Of a DNA stretch of 9,492 nt, positions 1 to 5,986 are shown one piece after another. The stretch comes from Paracoccaceae bacterium. GTDB taxonomy: Bacteria; Pseudomonadota; Alphaproteobacteria; Rhodobacterales; Rhodobacteraceae. Below the pieces are notes generated by a model. The model was not told the origin of the DNA, did no database searches, and saw only the letters and a program-made list of their open reading frames with translations. Location: positions 1-9,492 of the forward strand of contig SKUV01000120.1 in the NCBI GenBank assembly GCA_007129775.1. Direction: 5' to 3'. Each line of letters opens with the position of its first letter. Position 1 is the first letter of the stretch. A program made the translations under genes and the position numbers.

Positions 1-3
1 GCG

Positions 4-26
4 GCGCGGCGTCTGCGGCGCCGCGC
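4..26. terminator. GC-rich hairpin downstream of the CAP-domain gene
   Basis: An 8-bp perfect inverted repeat, GCGCGGCG at 4-11 and CGCCGCGC at 19-26, with a 7-nt loop. It lies about 30 bases past the stop codon of the minus-strand CAP gene. It could end that transcript, but no T-run follows before the window edge and such repeats arise easily in DNA this GC-rich. The remaining bases 27-55 show no gene or other signal. Confidence 0.25.
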
Positions 27-55
27 GGGATGCCCGGGCGCAGATGTTTCCGTTG

Positions 56-706
56 TCAGCCGGCGAAGATCTGGACCGCGTAGACCCGCCCGCAGGAGGC
101 CCGGTGCGGCGCCACCGCCCCGGCATGGGCGACCCTTGTCAGGCGCGGATGCAGAAGGTTCGTCCGGTGCCCGGGCGAGGCCATCCATTGCGCCACCAGA
201 TGCGCCGCGAGACTGGCGTAGCTGTGCGCCCCGATTGGCTGGCCGCGCCGGTTGGTGAAATGGCAGGCGCCGGCGTTGCGCACGAATACCGGTTGTCCGT
301 CGATCTGGTAGCGGTGGACCATGGCGATATTCTCTGCGCCCGCGCGACTGCCATAGCCACCGGCGGCCAGCCGCGCGCCGAGCGAATCGAGCCCGCCCTG
401 CAGCGCGGGCGCATGGGTCAGCGTCGCGGTGCGCGCCATCCAGCGGGCATGGGCCTCTGCGACCGGGCGCAGCGATGGCGCGTCCGTCAAGGGGCGCAGC
501 CCCGACCGGCAGCGTGTGTGATTGACCTCGGCGAGGATCGCCGCATCCAGAAGCGCCGTGTTCAGCGCCGCCTGATCGGCCGGCACCGGTGCGCCGGCAC
601 CGGCGGGCATCGCCCGTATGCAGGCTTCGGCTGTTCCTGTGACCGAGATCGAAAGCAGGGCCGCCAGCGCGGCCGCGAAGAGGCTGGAAGACAGATTCCG
701 GGACAT
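56..706 (-). CDS. Secreted CAP/SCP-domain protein (SCP/PR1 superfamily)
   Basis: 216 residues. The N-terminus is a signal peptide: short basic start, Ala/Leu-rich core at residues 8-23, likely cleavage after A28 in TAEA. The rest (about 50-216) is a CAP domain of the bacterial YkwD-like type. Visible family signatures are AEAHARWMA with H86, LTHAP with H98, AENIA at 124-128, and QWMASPGHRTNLLHP at 173-187 with H180. These His and Glu positions correspond to the CAP cavity. Cys29, 66, 148 and 205 could form disulfides in the periplasm. The segment around 131-165 looks like an insertion before the last motif. I chose ATG 706 because AAGGG stands 7 bases upstream and the signal peptide begins there; a GTG at 733 would add nine unlikely residues. 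The biochemical role of bacterial CAP proteins is mostly unknown. The gene lies 70 bp downstream of znuB on the same strand, so read-through is possible. Confidence 0.88.
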   Translation of the reverse strand: MSRNLSSSLFAAALAALLSISVTGTAEACIRAMPAGAGAPVPADQAALNTALLDAAILAEVNHTRCRSGLRPLTDAPSLRPVAEAHARWMARTATLTHAPALQGGLDSLGARLAAGGYGSRAGAENIAMVHRYQIDGQPVFVRNAGACHFTNRRGQPIGAHSYASLAAHLVAQWMASPGHRTNLLHPRLTRVAHAGAVAPHRASCGRVYAVQIFAG

Positions 707-776
707 CCCTACACCCTTGTCAGACGCCCCCACGGCCAGAGCGTCGCCGCGCTGACCTAACGAAGTGTTTACAGGG

Positions 777-1604
777 TCATTCGGGCAGGAATTTGTCTTT
801 GCGGAGTTTTTGCCAAATTGCGCCGAAACCGACCGACAGCGCGAAGGCGACCGCCGCCACGGCGACGATGCTCGGCCCGGCCGGGGTGTCCTGCTGCAGC
901 GACAATTGCAGTCCGGCGAAGACCGCGCCCGCCCCGATCAGCGCGGCGATCGCCGCCATCGCCTCGGGGCCGCGGGCGAAGTTGCGCGCGGCGGCGGCCG
1001 GTATGATCAGCATCGCCGCGATCAGCAGCGCCCCCACCACCTTCAGCGCCACGGCCACCACCACCGCGAGCGCCAGCGTCAGCACCAGCCGCTCGCGCCC
1101 CGGGTCGATGCCCGAGGCATGGGCCAGATCCTCGCTCAGTGTCGCGGTCAGAAGCGCCCGCCAGCGCCAGCCCAGAAGCGCCAGCACCAGCGCCGAGCCC
1201 GAAGCGATCACCGCCAGATCGGCGCGGCTGACGGCGAGGATGTCGCCGAATAGAAAGGCCGACAGATCCACCCGCACCCCCGGCAGGAAGGACACCGCCA
1301 CCAGCCCGAAGGCCAGCCCCGAATGGGCCAGCACACCCAGCGTCGTGTCCATGGCCCAGCCGCGCCCGGCCAGCGTCGACACGGTCAGCGCCATCAGCAA
1401 CGCGACCCCGAGCACGCCCGCAAAGATCGAGATCGAGAAGCCGAGCGCCAGCGCCACGCCGAGAATCGCGGCATGGGCGGTGGCATCGCCGAAATAGGCC
1501 ATCCGGCGCCAGACCACGAAACAGCCCAGCGGCGCGGCGGCCACCGCCACCATCAGCCCCGCGAGGATCGCCCGGACAAAGAAATCGCCCAGAAGCGCGC
1601 TCAT
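777..1604 (-). CDS. znuB: Zinc ABC transporter permease ZnuB
   Basis: 275 residues, the usual length for an ABC-3 family metal permease. It forms the inner-membrane channel that takes zinc from ZnuA, driven by ZnuC. The protein is almost entirely hydrophobic, with about eight predicted membrane segments from residue 10 to 265. It has the typical N-terminal FVVWRRMAYFGDATAHAAILG stretch (split here: FVVWRRMAYF, then GDATAHAAILG) and the cytoplasmic ATLSEDLAHASGID segment, the expected coupling loop to the ATPase. A late motif, GALLIAAMLIIPAAAAR, is also typical of ZnuB. The start ATG at 1604 overlaps the znuC stop in an ATGA, implying translational coupling. It is the last gene of the zur-znuC-znuB unit. 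Family members also move manganese or iron, but the linked zur and His-rich partners make zinc the clear choice. Confidence 0.95.
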   Translation of the reverse strand: MSALLGDFFVRAILAGLMVAVAAAPLGCFVVWRRMAYFGDATAHAAILGVALALGFSISIFAGVLGVALLMALTVSTLAGRGWAMDTTLGVLAHSGLAFGLVAVSFLPGVRVDLSAFLFGDILAVSRADLAVIASGSALVLALLGWRWRALLTATLSEDLAHASGIDPGRERLVLTLALAVVVAVALKVVGALLIAAMLIIPAAAARNFARGPEAMAAIAALIGAGAVFAGLQLSLQQDTPAGPSIVAVAAVAFALSVGFGAIWQKLRKDKFLPE

Positions 1605-2344
1605 CTCCCCGCCTCTTGGCCATGCGGATGATCGTGATCATGGCTGTGGTCGTGATCGTGGCGATAAAGCGCCAGCGCCCCGCCGGTGCCATAGCCGAAA
1701 AGCGCCCGGTATTCCGGGGCGTTCGACACCACCTTGGGCGTGCCCTCGCAGCAGACATGCCCGTTGAGGCAGATCACCCTGTCGGAGGCGCTCATCACCA
1801 CATGCAGATCGTGGCTCACCGACAGGACGGCGCAGCCAAGTTCGGCGCGGACATCCTCGATCAGCCGGTAGAAGGCGGCGACACCGGGCTGGTCGAGCCC
1901 CTGGGTGGGTTCGTCGAGCACGAGGATCTCGGGGTCCGCCAGCAGCGCACGGGCCAGCAACACGCGCTGGAACTGGCCCCCCGAAAGCACCGTCATCTGT
2001 TTCGCCTCCGATCCCGGAACGCCGACGCGGGTCAGCACCTCGGCGATGCGGTGCGCGGTCTGGCGCCGGGGCAGGGACAGAAAGCGCGCCACACTCATGG
2101 GAAGGGCCGCGTCGATATGCAGCCGTTGCGGGACATAGCCGATCCGCAGCCCGGCCTTGCGCATGACCCGGCCCCGGCGCGGCTGCACGATACCCAGAAG
2201 CACCCGCAGCAGCACCGACTTGCCCGACCCGTTCGGCCCGACGATGGTGACGATCTCGCCCGGATCGATGCGGAAATCCACATCCCGCAGGACGGGCGGG
2301 CCTCCGAAGCCCACCGAAACGCCGGAAGCAGCGATCAGGCTCAT
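1601..2344 (-). CDS. znuC: Zinc ABC transporter ATP-binding protein ZnuC, with His-rich tail
   Basis: 247 residues. It is the ATPase that powers zinc import through ZnuB at the cytoplasmic face. All ABC motifs are present: Walker A GPNGSGKS at 36-43, Q-loop VPQR near 71-74, signature LSGGQ at 120-124, Walker B ILVLDEP at 140-146 with D144 and E145, and H-loop H178. After the ABC domain comes a C-terminal extension ending in HDHDHSHDHDHPH at 229-241, seven His in 13 residues, a plausible cytosolic zinc-binding tail. The gene is joined on both sides by ATGA overlaps: its start at 2344 overlaps the zur stop and its stop at 1601 overlaps the znuB start. It should share the Zur-controlled transcript with zur. 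The role of the His tail is inferred. Confidence 0.95.
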   Translation of the reverse strand: MSLIAASGVSVGFGGPPVLRDVDFRIDPGEIVTIVGPNGSGKSVLLRVLLGIVQPRRGRVMRKAGLRIGYVPQRLHIDAALPMSVARFLSLPRRQTAHRIAEVLTRVGVPGSEAKQMTVLSGGQFQRVLLARALLADPEILVLDEPTQGLDQPGVAAFYRLIEDVRAELGCAVLSVSHDLHVVMSASDRVICLNGHVCCEGTPKVVSNAPEYRALFGYGTGGALALYRHDHDHSHDHDHPHGQEAGR

Positions 2345-2901
2345 GCGCCGACGCCTGCATTGTCGTTGCCTTCGCCAGCGGCTGCGCGGCAGCGGGCGCA
2401 GAGGCCGATCGCCTCGATCGCGGCGCCCTCGACGGCGAAATCCGCACCGGCGGCGGCGGCTTCCAGCGCGGCGCGCAGGCGCAGGCCCGGCGCCTCGGCC
2501 AGCGCGTTGCAGTCGCGACAGATCAGGAAAACCGCCTCGTGTCCGGCGTCGGAATCGTCGGTGGTATGCATACAGGCGGCAAAGGCGTTCAGCCGCTGGA
2601 TGCGATGGGCAAGCCCGTGGGTCACGAGAAAGTCGAGCGCGCGATAGGCTACCGGCGGCTGGTGCCCGAAGCCATCGGCGGCGAGCCGGTCGAGCACCTC
2701 ATAGGCGCCCAGCGCCTTGTGCGTCTCCAGCAAAATCTCCAGCACCCGGCGCCGCACCGGGGTCAGACGCAGCCCCTTGTCGGCACAGACAGCCTCGGCC
2801 CGGGCGAGCATCGTGCCGACGCAGTGGCGGTGATCATGGGTCTGGAAAGCCAGCGCCGGATCCTCGGCGGCTGTGACCTCGTGCTGGGGTTTTTCGGGCA
2901 T
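2341..2901 (-). CDS. zur: Zinc uptake regulator Zur (Fur family)
   Basis: 186 residues, slightly long for Fur-family repressors because of a charged N-terminus. When loaded with zinc it should bind the operator at 2913-2935 and repress zinc uptake. The winged-helix DNA-binding domain covers about 28-100, with LTPVRRRVLEILL at 46-58 and the recognition-helix region PPVAYRALDFLVTHGL at 82-97. The C-terminal metal/dimer domain has the two CxxC pairs of the structural zinc site (C128/C131 and C168/C171) and the NAFAACMH segment (C110, H112) expected near the regulatory zinc site. His/Asp residues THDHRH at 21-26 could add metal contacts. The start at 2901 is supported by AAGGTG at 2912-2907, six bases upstream. 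It is the first gene of the zur-znuC-znuB unit, so it should autoregulate. Fur or Mur specificity is less likely given the neighbours. Confidence 0.93.
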   Translation of the reverse strand: MPEKPQHEVTAAEDPALAFQTHDHRHCVGTMLARAEAVCADKGLRLTPVRRRVLEILLETHKALGAYEVLDRLAADGFGHQPPVAYRALDFLVTHGLAHRIQRLNAFAACMHTTDDSDAGHEAVFLICRDCNALAEAPGLRLRAALEAAAAGADFAVEGAAIEAIGLCARCRAAAGEGNDNAGVGA

Positions 2902-2910
2902 CGATGCACC

Positions 2911-2937
2911 TTGAACTGTTATACCGTAACATATACT
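2911..2937 (+). promoter_or_regulatory. Putative znuA promoter
   Basis: TTGAAC at 2911-2916 and TATACT at 2932-2937 resemble -35 and -10 hexamers (4/6 and 5/6 to the sigma-70 consensus). The spacing of 15 is shorter than usual. Transcription would begin near 2944, giving znuA a leader of about 30 bases. The Zur operator fills the spacer, so bound Zur would block polymerase directly. Read from sequence only. Confidence 0.5.
2913..2935. promoter_or_regulatory. Zur operator (Zur box) shared by zur-znuCB and znuA
   Basis: A 23-bp imperfect dyad centred on C2924, with half-sites GAACTGTTATA and CGTAACATATA. The core is TGTTA-N9-TAACA, perfectly symmetric. The left half differs at one base from the Zur half-site known in Escherichia coli (GAAATGTTATA); the right half keeps TAACAT. 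It is the only AT-rich stretch in the region and sits in the 71-bp gap between the divergent zur and znuA starts, overlapping both candidate promoters. One operator therefore probably controls all four zinc genes. Binding is inferred from motif and context. Confidence 0.85.
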
Positions 2938-2956
2938 TCGACCGGCGAGCCGACAA
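2929..2956 (-). promoter_or_regulatory. Putative zur promoter
   Basis: On the minus strand, TTGTCG (2956-2951) and TATGTT (2934-2929) lie 16 bases apart, each 4/6 to the sigma-70 hexamers. Transcription would begin near 2922, giving a leader of about 20 bases. A better -10 match, TATAAC at 2923-2918, has no matching -35 and would leave only about 10 leader bases, cutting into the AAGGTG ribosome site. Either option is covered by the Zur operator. Confidence 0.35.
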
Positions 2957-2957
2957 C

Positions 2958-2964
2958 AAGGAGA
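2958..2964 (+). promoter_or_regulatory. Ribosome binding site deciding the znuA start
   Basis: AAGGAGA stands 8 bases before ATG 2973. The open frame extends upstream to an ATG at 2904, but that ATG lies before the operator and promoter elements and lacks a ribosome site. The signal peptide also begins at 2973. Confidence 0.8.
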
Positions 2965-2972
2965 GCCTCCAC

Positions 2973-4190
2973 ATGCGTTACTCAGTTACTCTGCTTTGCA
3001 CCGCGCTGGCCAGCCCCGCCATGGCGGAGGTGCCGGGCGTGATGACGGGCACGCCAGTCGTGCACTCGCTGGTGTCGAAGGTCATGGGCGATCTGGGCAC
3101 GCCGGACGTGCTGCTGGATCGCGGCGGCGATCCGCATGCTTTCCAGCTGCGCCCGACACAGGCGCGGGCGCTCGCTTCGGCCGACCTCGTGTTCTGGATC
3201 GGCCCCGAGCTGACGCCCTGGATGGCGCGCGCGATCGACGGGACGGAGGCCCAGGGCAGGGTTGTGACGCTGCTCGAGGCGGAGGGCCTCTTTCTTAAGG
3301 ATTACGCGGAGGGGCACAGCCACGCGCATGATCACGGCCACGACCACGGGCACAGCCATGACGACGATCATGACCATGGCCACGACCACGGGCACAGCCA
3401 CGACGACGATCATGACCATGGCCACGACCACGAGCACAGCCACGACGACGATCATGGCCACGACCACGGGCACAGCCACGACGACGATCATGACCATGGC
3501 CACGACCACGGGCACAGCCACGACGACGATCATGGCCACGACCATGGGCACAGCCATGACGACGATCATGACCATGGCCACGACCACGGGCACAGCCACG
3601 ACGACGATCATGATCATGGCCACGACCATGGGCATTCCCATGATCACGGGCATGACCACAGCCATGACGGCACCGATCCCCATGCGTGGCTCTACCCCGA
3701 CAATGCACGGGCCTGGCTCGATCTCATCGCGGCGGAATTGTCCGAACTGGACCCGGCCAACGCCGCGACCTACGCTGCCAACGCCGCTGCCGGTCGCGCG
3801 GCTATCGACGCGGCCGAGGCCCGCACGCGCGAGATACTCGCGCCCGTGGGGGATGCGCCGATCATGGTCTTCCACGATGCCTATGGCTATTTCGCCGAAG
3901 CCTTCGGTGTGACCATCGCCGGCACCATCACCCTCGGCGACGCTGCGGCCCCCGGCGCGGCGCGGTTGACGGAAATGCAGCGCATTCTGGCCGAGGATGG
4001 CGTTGTCTGCGTCTTCCCCGAGGTCAATCACGCGCCGGTCTATGCCGAGATGCTGGTGGAGGGCACCGAAGTGCGGCTCGGCGGGCTGCTGGACCCGGCC
4101 GGTGTCGCGATGGAGCCGGGCGCGGCGCTCTACCCCGATCTTCTCACCGGCCTCGCCCAGACCATCGCCGACTGCGTTACCGAAAGCTGA
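2973..4190 (+). CDS. znuA: Periplasmic zinc-binding protein ZnuA with greatly expanded His-rich loop
   Basis: 405 residues; ZnuA proteins are usually near 300-330, and the excess is almost all in the His-rich loop. It captures periplasmic zinc and hands it to ZnuB. A signal peptide (MRYSVTLLCTALASPAMA) is cut after A18. The N-lobe follows (about 19-110), then the His/Asp loop at 115-232, then the C-lobe. Cluster A-I metal ligands are visible: H55 in GGDPHAF, H237 in DPHAWL, and H301 in FHDAYGYF. C346 and C401 match the C-lobe disulfide pair of ZnuA. The loop has 52 His in 118 residues, built from seven HSHDDD-led units of 14 or 12 residues with degenerate units at each end. It is transcribed divergently from zur-znuCB under the shared Zur operator, and a hairpin follows at 4202-4225. 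Assignment as ZnuA rather than a manganese-binding homologue rests on the loop, the disulfide and the operon. Confidence 0.96.
   Translation: MRYSVTLLCTALASPAMAEVPGVMTGTPVVHSLVSKVMGDLGTPDVLLDRGGDPHAFQLRPTQARALASADLVFWIGPELTPWMARAIDGTEAQGRVVTLLEAEGLFLKDYAEGHSHAHDHGHDHGHSHDDDHDHGHDHGHSHDDDHDHGHDHEHSHDDDHGHDHGHSHDDDHDHGHDHGHSHDDDHGHDHGHSHDDDHDHGHDHGHSHDDDHDHGHDHGHSHDHGHDHSHDGTDPHAWLYPDNARAWLDLIAAELSELDPANAATYAANAAAGRAAIDAAEARTREILAPVGDAPIMVFHDAYGYFAEAFGVTIAGTITLGDAAAPGAARLTEMQRILAEDGVVCVFPEVNHAPVYAEMLVEGTEVRLGGLLDPAGVAMEPGAALYPDLLTGLAQTIADCVTES
3315..3668 (+). repeat. In-frame tandem repeat encoding the ZnuA His/Asp loop
   Basis: Seven full units run from 3351 to 3632 with lengths 42, 42, 36, 42, 36, 42 and 42 bp. 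They start at 3351, 3393, 3435, 3471, 3513, 3549 and 3591. The 42-bp unit encodes HSHDDDHDHGHDHG; the 36-bp form lacks one HD pair. Units differ by at most a few bases: units 1 and 6 are identical, and units 2 and 4 differ at one base, which gives the only Glu (end of unit 2). Degenerate 36-bp units flank the array at 3315-3350 and 3633-3668. Synonymous positions are conserved as well as the protein, which points to recent duplication by slippage or unequal recombination. Every unit is a multiple of six bases, so length changes keep the frame. Confidence 0.95.
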
Positions 4191-4201
4191 CGGCGCCTGC
4201 T

Positions 4202-4225
4202 CCCTGCCCGGCCATCCGGGCAGGG
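4202..4225. terminator. Hairpin between convergent znuA and hydroxyacid dehydrogenase genes
   Basis: A perfect 10-bp stem, CCCTGCCCGG at 4202-4211 and CCGGGCAGGG at 4216-4225, with the four-base loop CCAT. It starts 11 bases past the znuA stop and lies about 70 bases past the stop of the convergent minus-strand gene. Position and symmetry suit a two-way terminator. There is no T-run on either strand, so termination strength is uncertain. Confidence 0.5.
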
Positions 4226-4292
4226 GGGGACGCGCGGAAACGGGCCGCGCCGGCCGCTGGCCTGTCAGGGGCCGTCCCGCCTGCCCGCCGGG

Positions 4293-5279
4293 TCAGAGCA
4301 TCCCCGGCACCACCTGATCCGGCGGCCGGTGCCCGTCGGCGAAGGTCTTGATGTTGATGATCACCTTCTCACCCATCTCCACACGCCCTTCCAGCGTGGC
4401 GCTGCCCATATGCGGCAGTAGCACCACATTGGGCAATGCGCGCAGCCGCGGATTGACGTTGTGGCCGTGCTCGAAAACGTCGAGCCCGGCCCCCGCAAGC
4501 TCGCCCGCGCGCAGACCCCGGGTCAGCGCATTCTCGTCGATCACCTCCCCGCGCGAGGTGTTCACGATCACCGCCGAGGGTTTCATCAGCTTCAGGCGCC
4601 GGGCGTTCATGAGATGAAAGGTGGAGGGCGTATGCGGACAGTTCACCGACAGGATATCCACCCGCGCGACCATCTGATCGAGGCTGTCCCACCACGTCGC
4701 CTCGAATTCCTCCTCGGTCTCGGGGCGCAGGCGCTTGCGGTTGTGATAGTGGATTTGCAGCCCGAAGGCGCGCGCCCGCCGCGCCACGGCCTGCCCGATC
4801 CGCCCCATGCCGAGAATGCCCAGCCGCCGGCCGCCCAGCCGGCCGCCCAGATTGCCCATCGGTGACCATCCCTGCCATTCGCCCGCCTGCATCGCCGCGA
4901 GCCCCTGCGGAATGCGCCGCACCACCGCCAGCATCAGCGCCAGCGTCATGTCGGCCGTGTCCTCGGCCAGCACGCCGGGGGTGTTTGACACCAGAATCCC
5001 GCGCTGCCGTGCCGTGGCCACGTCGATATGATCGACCCCGGCGCCGTAACTTGCGATCAGCTTCAGCCGCTCGCCGGCCTGCGCCAGAAGGCCGGCGTCG
5101 ATCCGGTCGGTGATGGTGGGCACCAGAACATCCGCCGCGCGCATGGCTGCGGCCAGCTCGTCGCGGCTCATGGGCGTGTCGGGGTCGCGCAGCGCGACGT
5201 CGAACAACTCCGTCATCCGTGTCTCCACGGCTTCGGGCAACCGTCGCGTCACGACAACACTCAGCCGCTTTGTGGGCAT
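4293..5279 (-). CDS. D-isomer-specific 2-hydroxyacid dehydrogenase (glyoxylate/hydroxypyruvate reductase-like)
   Basis: 328 residues, normal for the family. It should reduce a 2-oxoacid to a D-2-hydroxyacid with NAD(P)H in the cytosol; glyoxylate or hydroxypyruvate is the likely substrate, but this cannot be fixed from sequence. The substrate-binding segment SYGAGVDHID is at 78-86. The Rossmann dinucleotide motif GMGRIG is at 157-162. The helix/loop segment VNTSRGEVIDE includes catalytic R243, and LLPHMGSAT includes catalytic H290. The usual DVFxxEP segment reads DVFEHGHNVNP at 267-277, so the canonical catalytic Glu position appears to be G272, with E270 two residues earlier. After the Rossmann strand, HYHNRKRL at 177-184 lacks an acidic residue in the place that usually marks NAD preference, so NADPH is plausible. 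ATG 5279 is preceded by TAAGGAG. A longer upstream frame exists but lacks support. It is divergent from the SH3-like gene. Confidence 0.9.
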   Translation of the reverse strand: MPTKRLSVVVTRRLPEAVETRMTELFDVALRDPDTPMSRDELAAAMRAADVLVPTITDRIDAGLLAQAGERLKLIASYGAGVDHIDVATARQRGILVSNTPGVLAEDTADMTLALMLAVVRRIPQGLAAMQAGEWQGWSPMGNLGGRLGGRRLGILGMGRIGQAVARRARAFGLQIHYHNRKRLRPETEEEFEATWWDSLDQMVARVDILSVNCPHTPSTFHLMNARRLKLMKPSAVIVNTSRGEVIDENALTRGLRAGELAGAGLDVFEHGHNVNPRLRALPNVVLLPHMGSATLEGRVEMGEKVIINIKTFADGHRPPDQVVPGML

Positions 5280-5360
5280 GGCCCTCTCCTTAGCGCTTGG
5301 CGGCCTGCCGCCTCGCTGGCATGGTGACGCAACACGGGGCGGTTCACAAGCACCCGAAGG

Positions 5361-5388
5361 GACGGCAGCGCAATAATCTTGCGCCGTC
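5361..5388. promoter_or_regulatory. Inverted repeat in the divergent intergenic region
   Basis: GCGCAA (5368-5373) and TTGCGC (5379-5384) form a perfect dyad around TAATC. An outer pair, GACG (5361-5364) with CGTC (5385-5388), extends it past a 3-base bulge. It lies 82 bases upstream of the dehydrogenase start and 38 bases upstream of the SH3-like start. It could be a regulator's operator or a leader hairpin. No convincing sigma-70 promoter was found beside it; AATAAT at 5372-5377 is a possible -10 without a matching -35. Confidence 0.35.
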
Positions 5389-5425
5389 ATGAGGCAGACA
5401 GACGCAACAGAACCGACGAGCAGGC

Positions 5426-5974
5426 ATGACAGTGAATCGTCCAAGGGCGGCGCGGCTTCTGGCCATCGTCGCCGCGGCCCTTCTGGGGCTGACCGGTGTG
5501 CCGGGAAGTCCACCGGGTGCCGCATCCGCCAGCACCGCAACCTACGAGAGGGGCGCGGTCACGGGCCTTCCGATCCCGCGCTTCGTGTCGCTGCGCTCCT
5601 CTGAGGGCCGCGCCCGGCGCGGCCCCGGCCTGACCCACCGTATCGACTGGGTCTACAAGCGCCACGGTATGCCCCTGCGGGTTACGGCGGAGTTCGAGCA
5701 CTGGCGCCGGATCGAGGATAACGAGGGCGCTGGCGGCTGGATGCATTACTCGCTGCTGTCGGGCAACCGTACCGCGCTGGTGCAAACCGACATGCTGCCG
5801 CTGCGTATCCGTGCCGATGATCACGCCGCCATAGCCGCCTATCTCGAGGCCGGTGTCGTTGCCCGCATCGTCAGTTGCGGCCCCGAATGGTGCCGGCTGA
5901 ACGCCGATGGCCTGCGCGGCTGGGCGCCGAAATCGGCTCTCTGGGGCGTCGCGCCGGACGAAACCATCAACTGA
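5426..5974 (+). CDS. Secreted SH3-like domain protein (SH3_4 type)
   Basis: 182 residues. A signal peptide spans about residues 1-36: basic MTVNRPRAARL, a hydrophobic core at 11-25, and a cleavage region around ASAS. The mature part resembles bacterial SH3-like proteins of the SH3_4 (DUF1058) type. The first repeat, about 49-115, has the typical GLPIPRFVSLRSSEGRARRGPG and HWRRIEDNEGAGGWMH segments (shown here as shorter overlaps: LPIPRFVSLRSSEGRARRGP; WRRIEDNEGAGGWMH). The second, about 118-174, ends in CRLNADGLRGWAPKS. C151 and C156 could form a disulfide. Such domains often bind cell-wall peptides, but no ligand can be named here. ATG 5426 has only a weak AGG upstream; a GTG at 5432 is a less likely alternative. 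It is divergent from the hydroxyacid dehydrogenase across a 146-bp gap and convergent with the next gene. Confidence 0.85.
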   Translation: MTVNRPRAARLLAIVAAALLGLTGVPGSPPGAASASTATYERGAVTGLPIPRFVSLRSSEGRARRGPGLTHRIDWVYKRHGMPLRVTAEFEHWRRIEDNEGAGGWMHYSLLSGNRTALVQTDMLPLRIRADDHAAIAAYLEAGVVARIVSCGPEWCRLNADGLRGWAPKSALWGVAPDETIN

Positions 5975-5986
5975 TCCGGCCCCATT

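Noticed and set aside
2904..2972. N-terminal extension of znuA from ATG 2904
   Set aside because: It would start upstream of the promoter and operator, lacks a ribosome site, and hides the signal peptide that begins at 2973.
3315..3668. CRISPR-like array
   Set aside because: The repeats are directly adjacent without unique spacers, stay in frame and encode protein.
3328..3912. Plus-strand frame encoding Thr/Met/Ile repeats within znuA
   Set aside because: It is a frame-shifted reading of the same tandem repeat, with no start signal and no family resemblance.
2982..4031. Long minus-strand open frame antisense to znuA, with Val/Met/Ala-rich repeats resembling a membrane protein
   Set aside because: It is a by-product of the period-6 His/Asp codon repeat, which has no stops in several frames. 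It has no ribosome site, and the sense strand encodes a clear ZnuA.
5280..5540. N-terminal extension of the hydroxyacid dehydrogenase
   Set aside because: The strong TAAGGAG before ATG 5279 and the family length both support the shorter form; the extension overlaps the divergent SH3-like gene.
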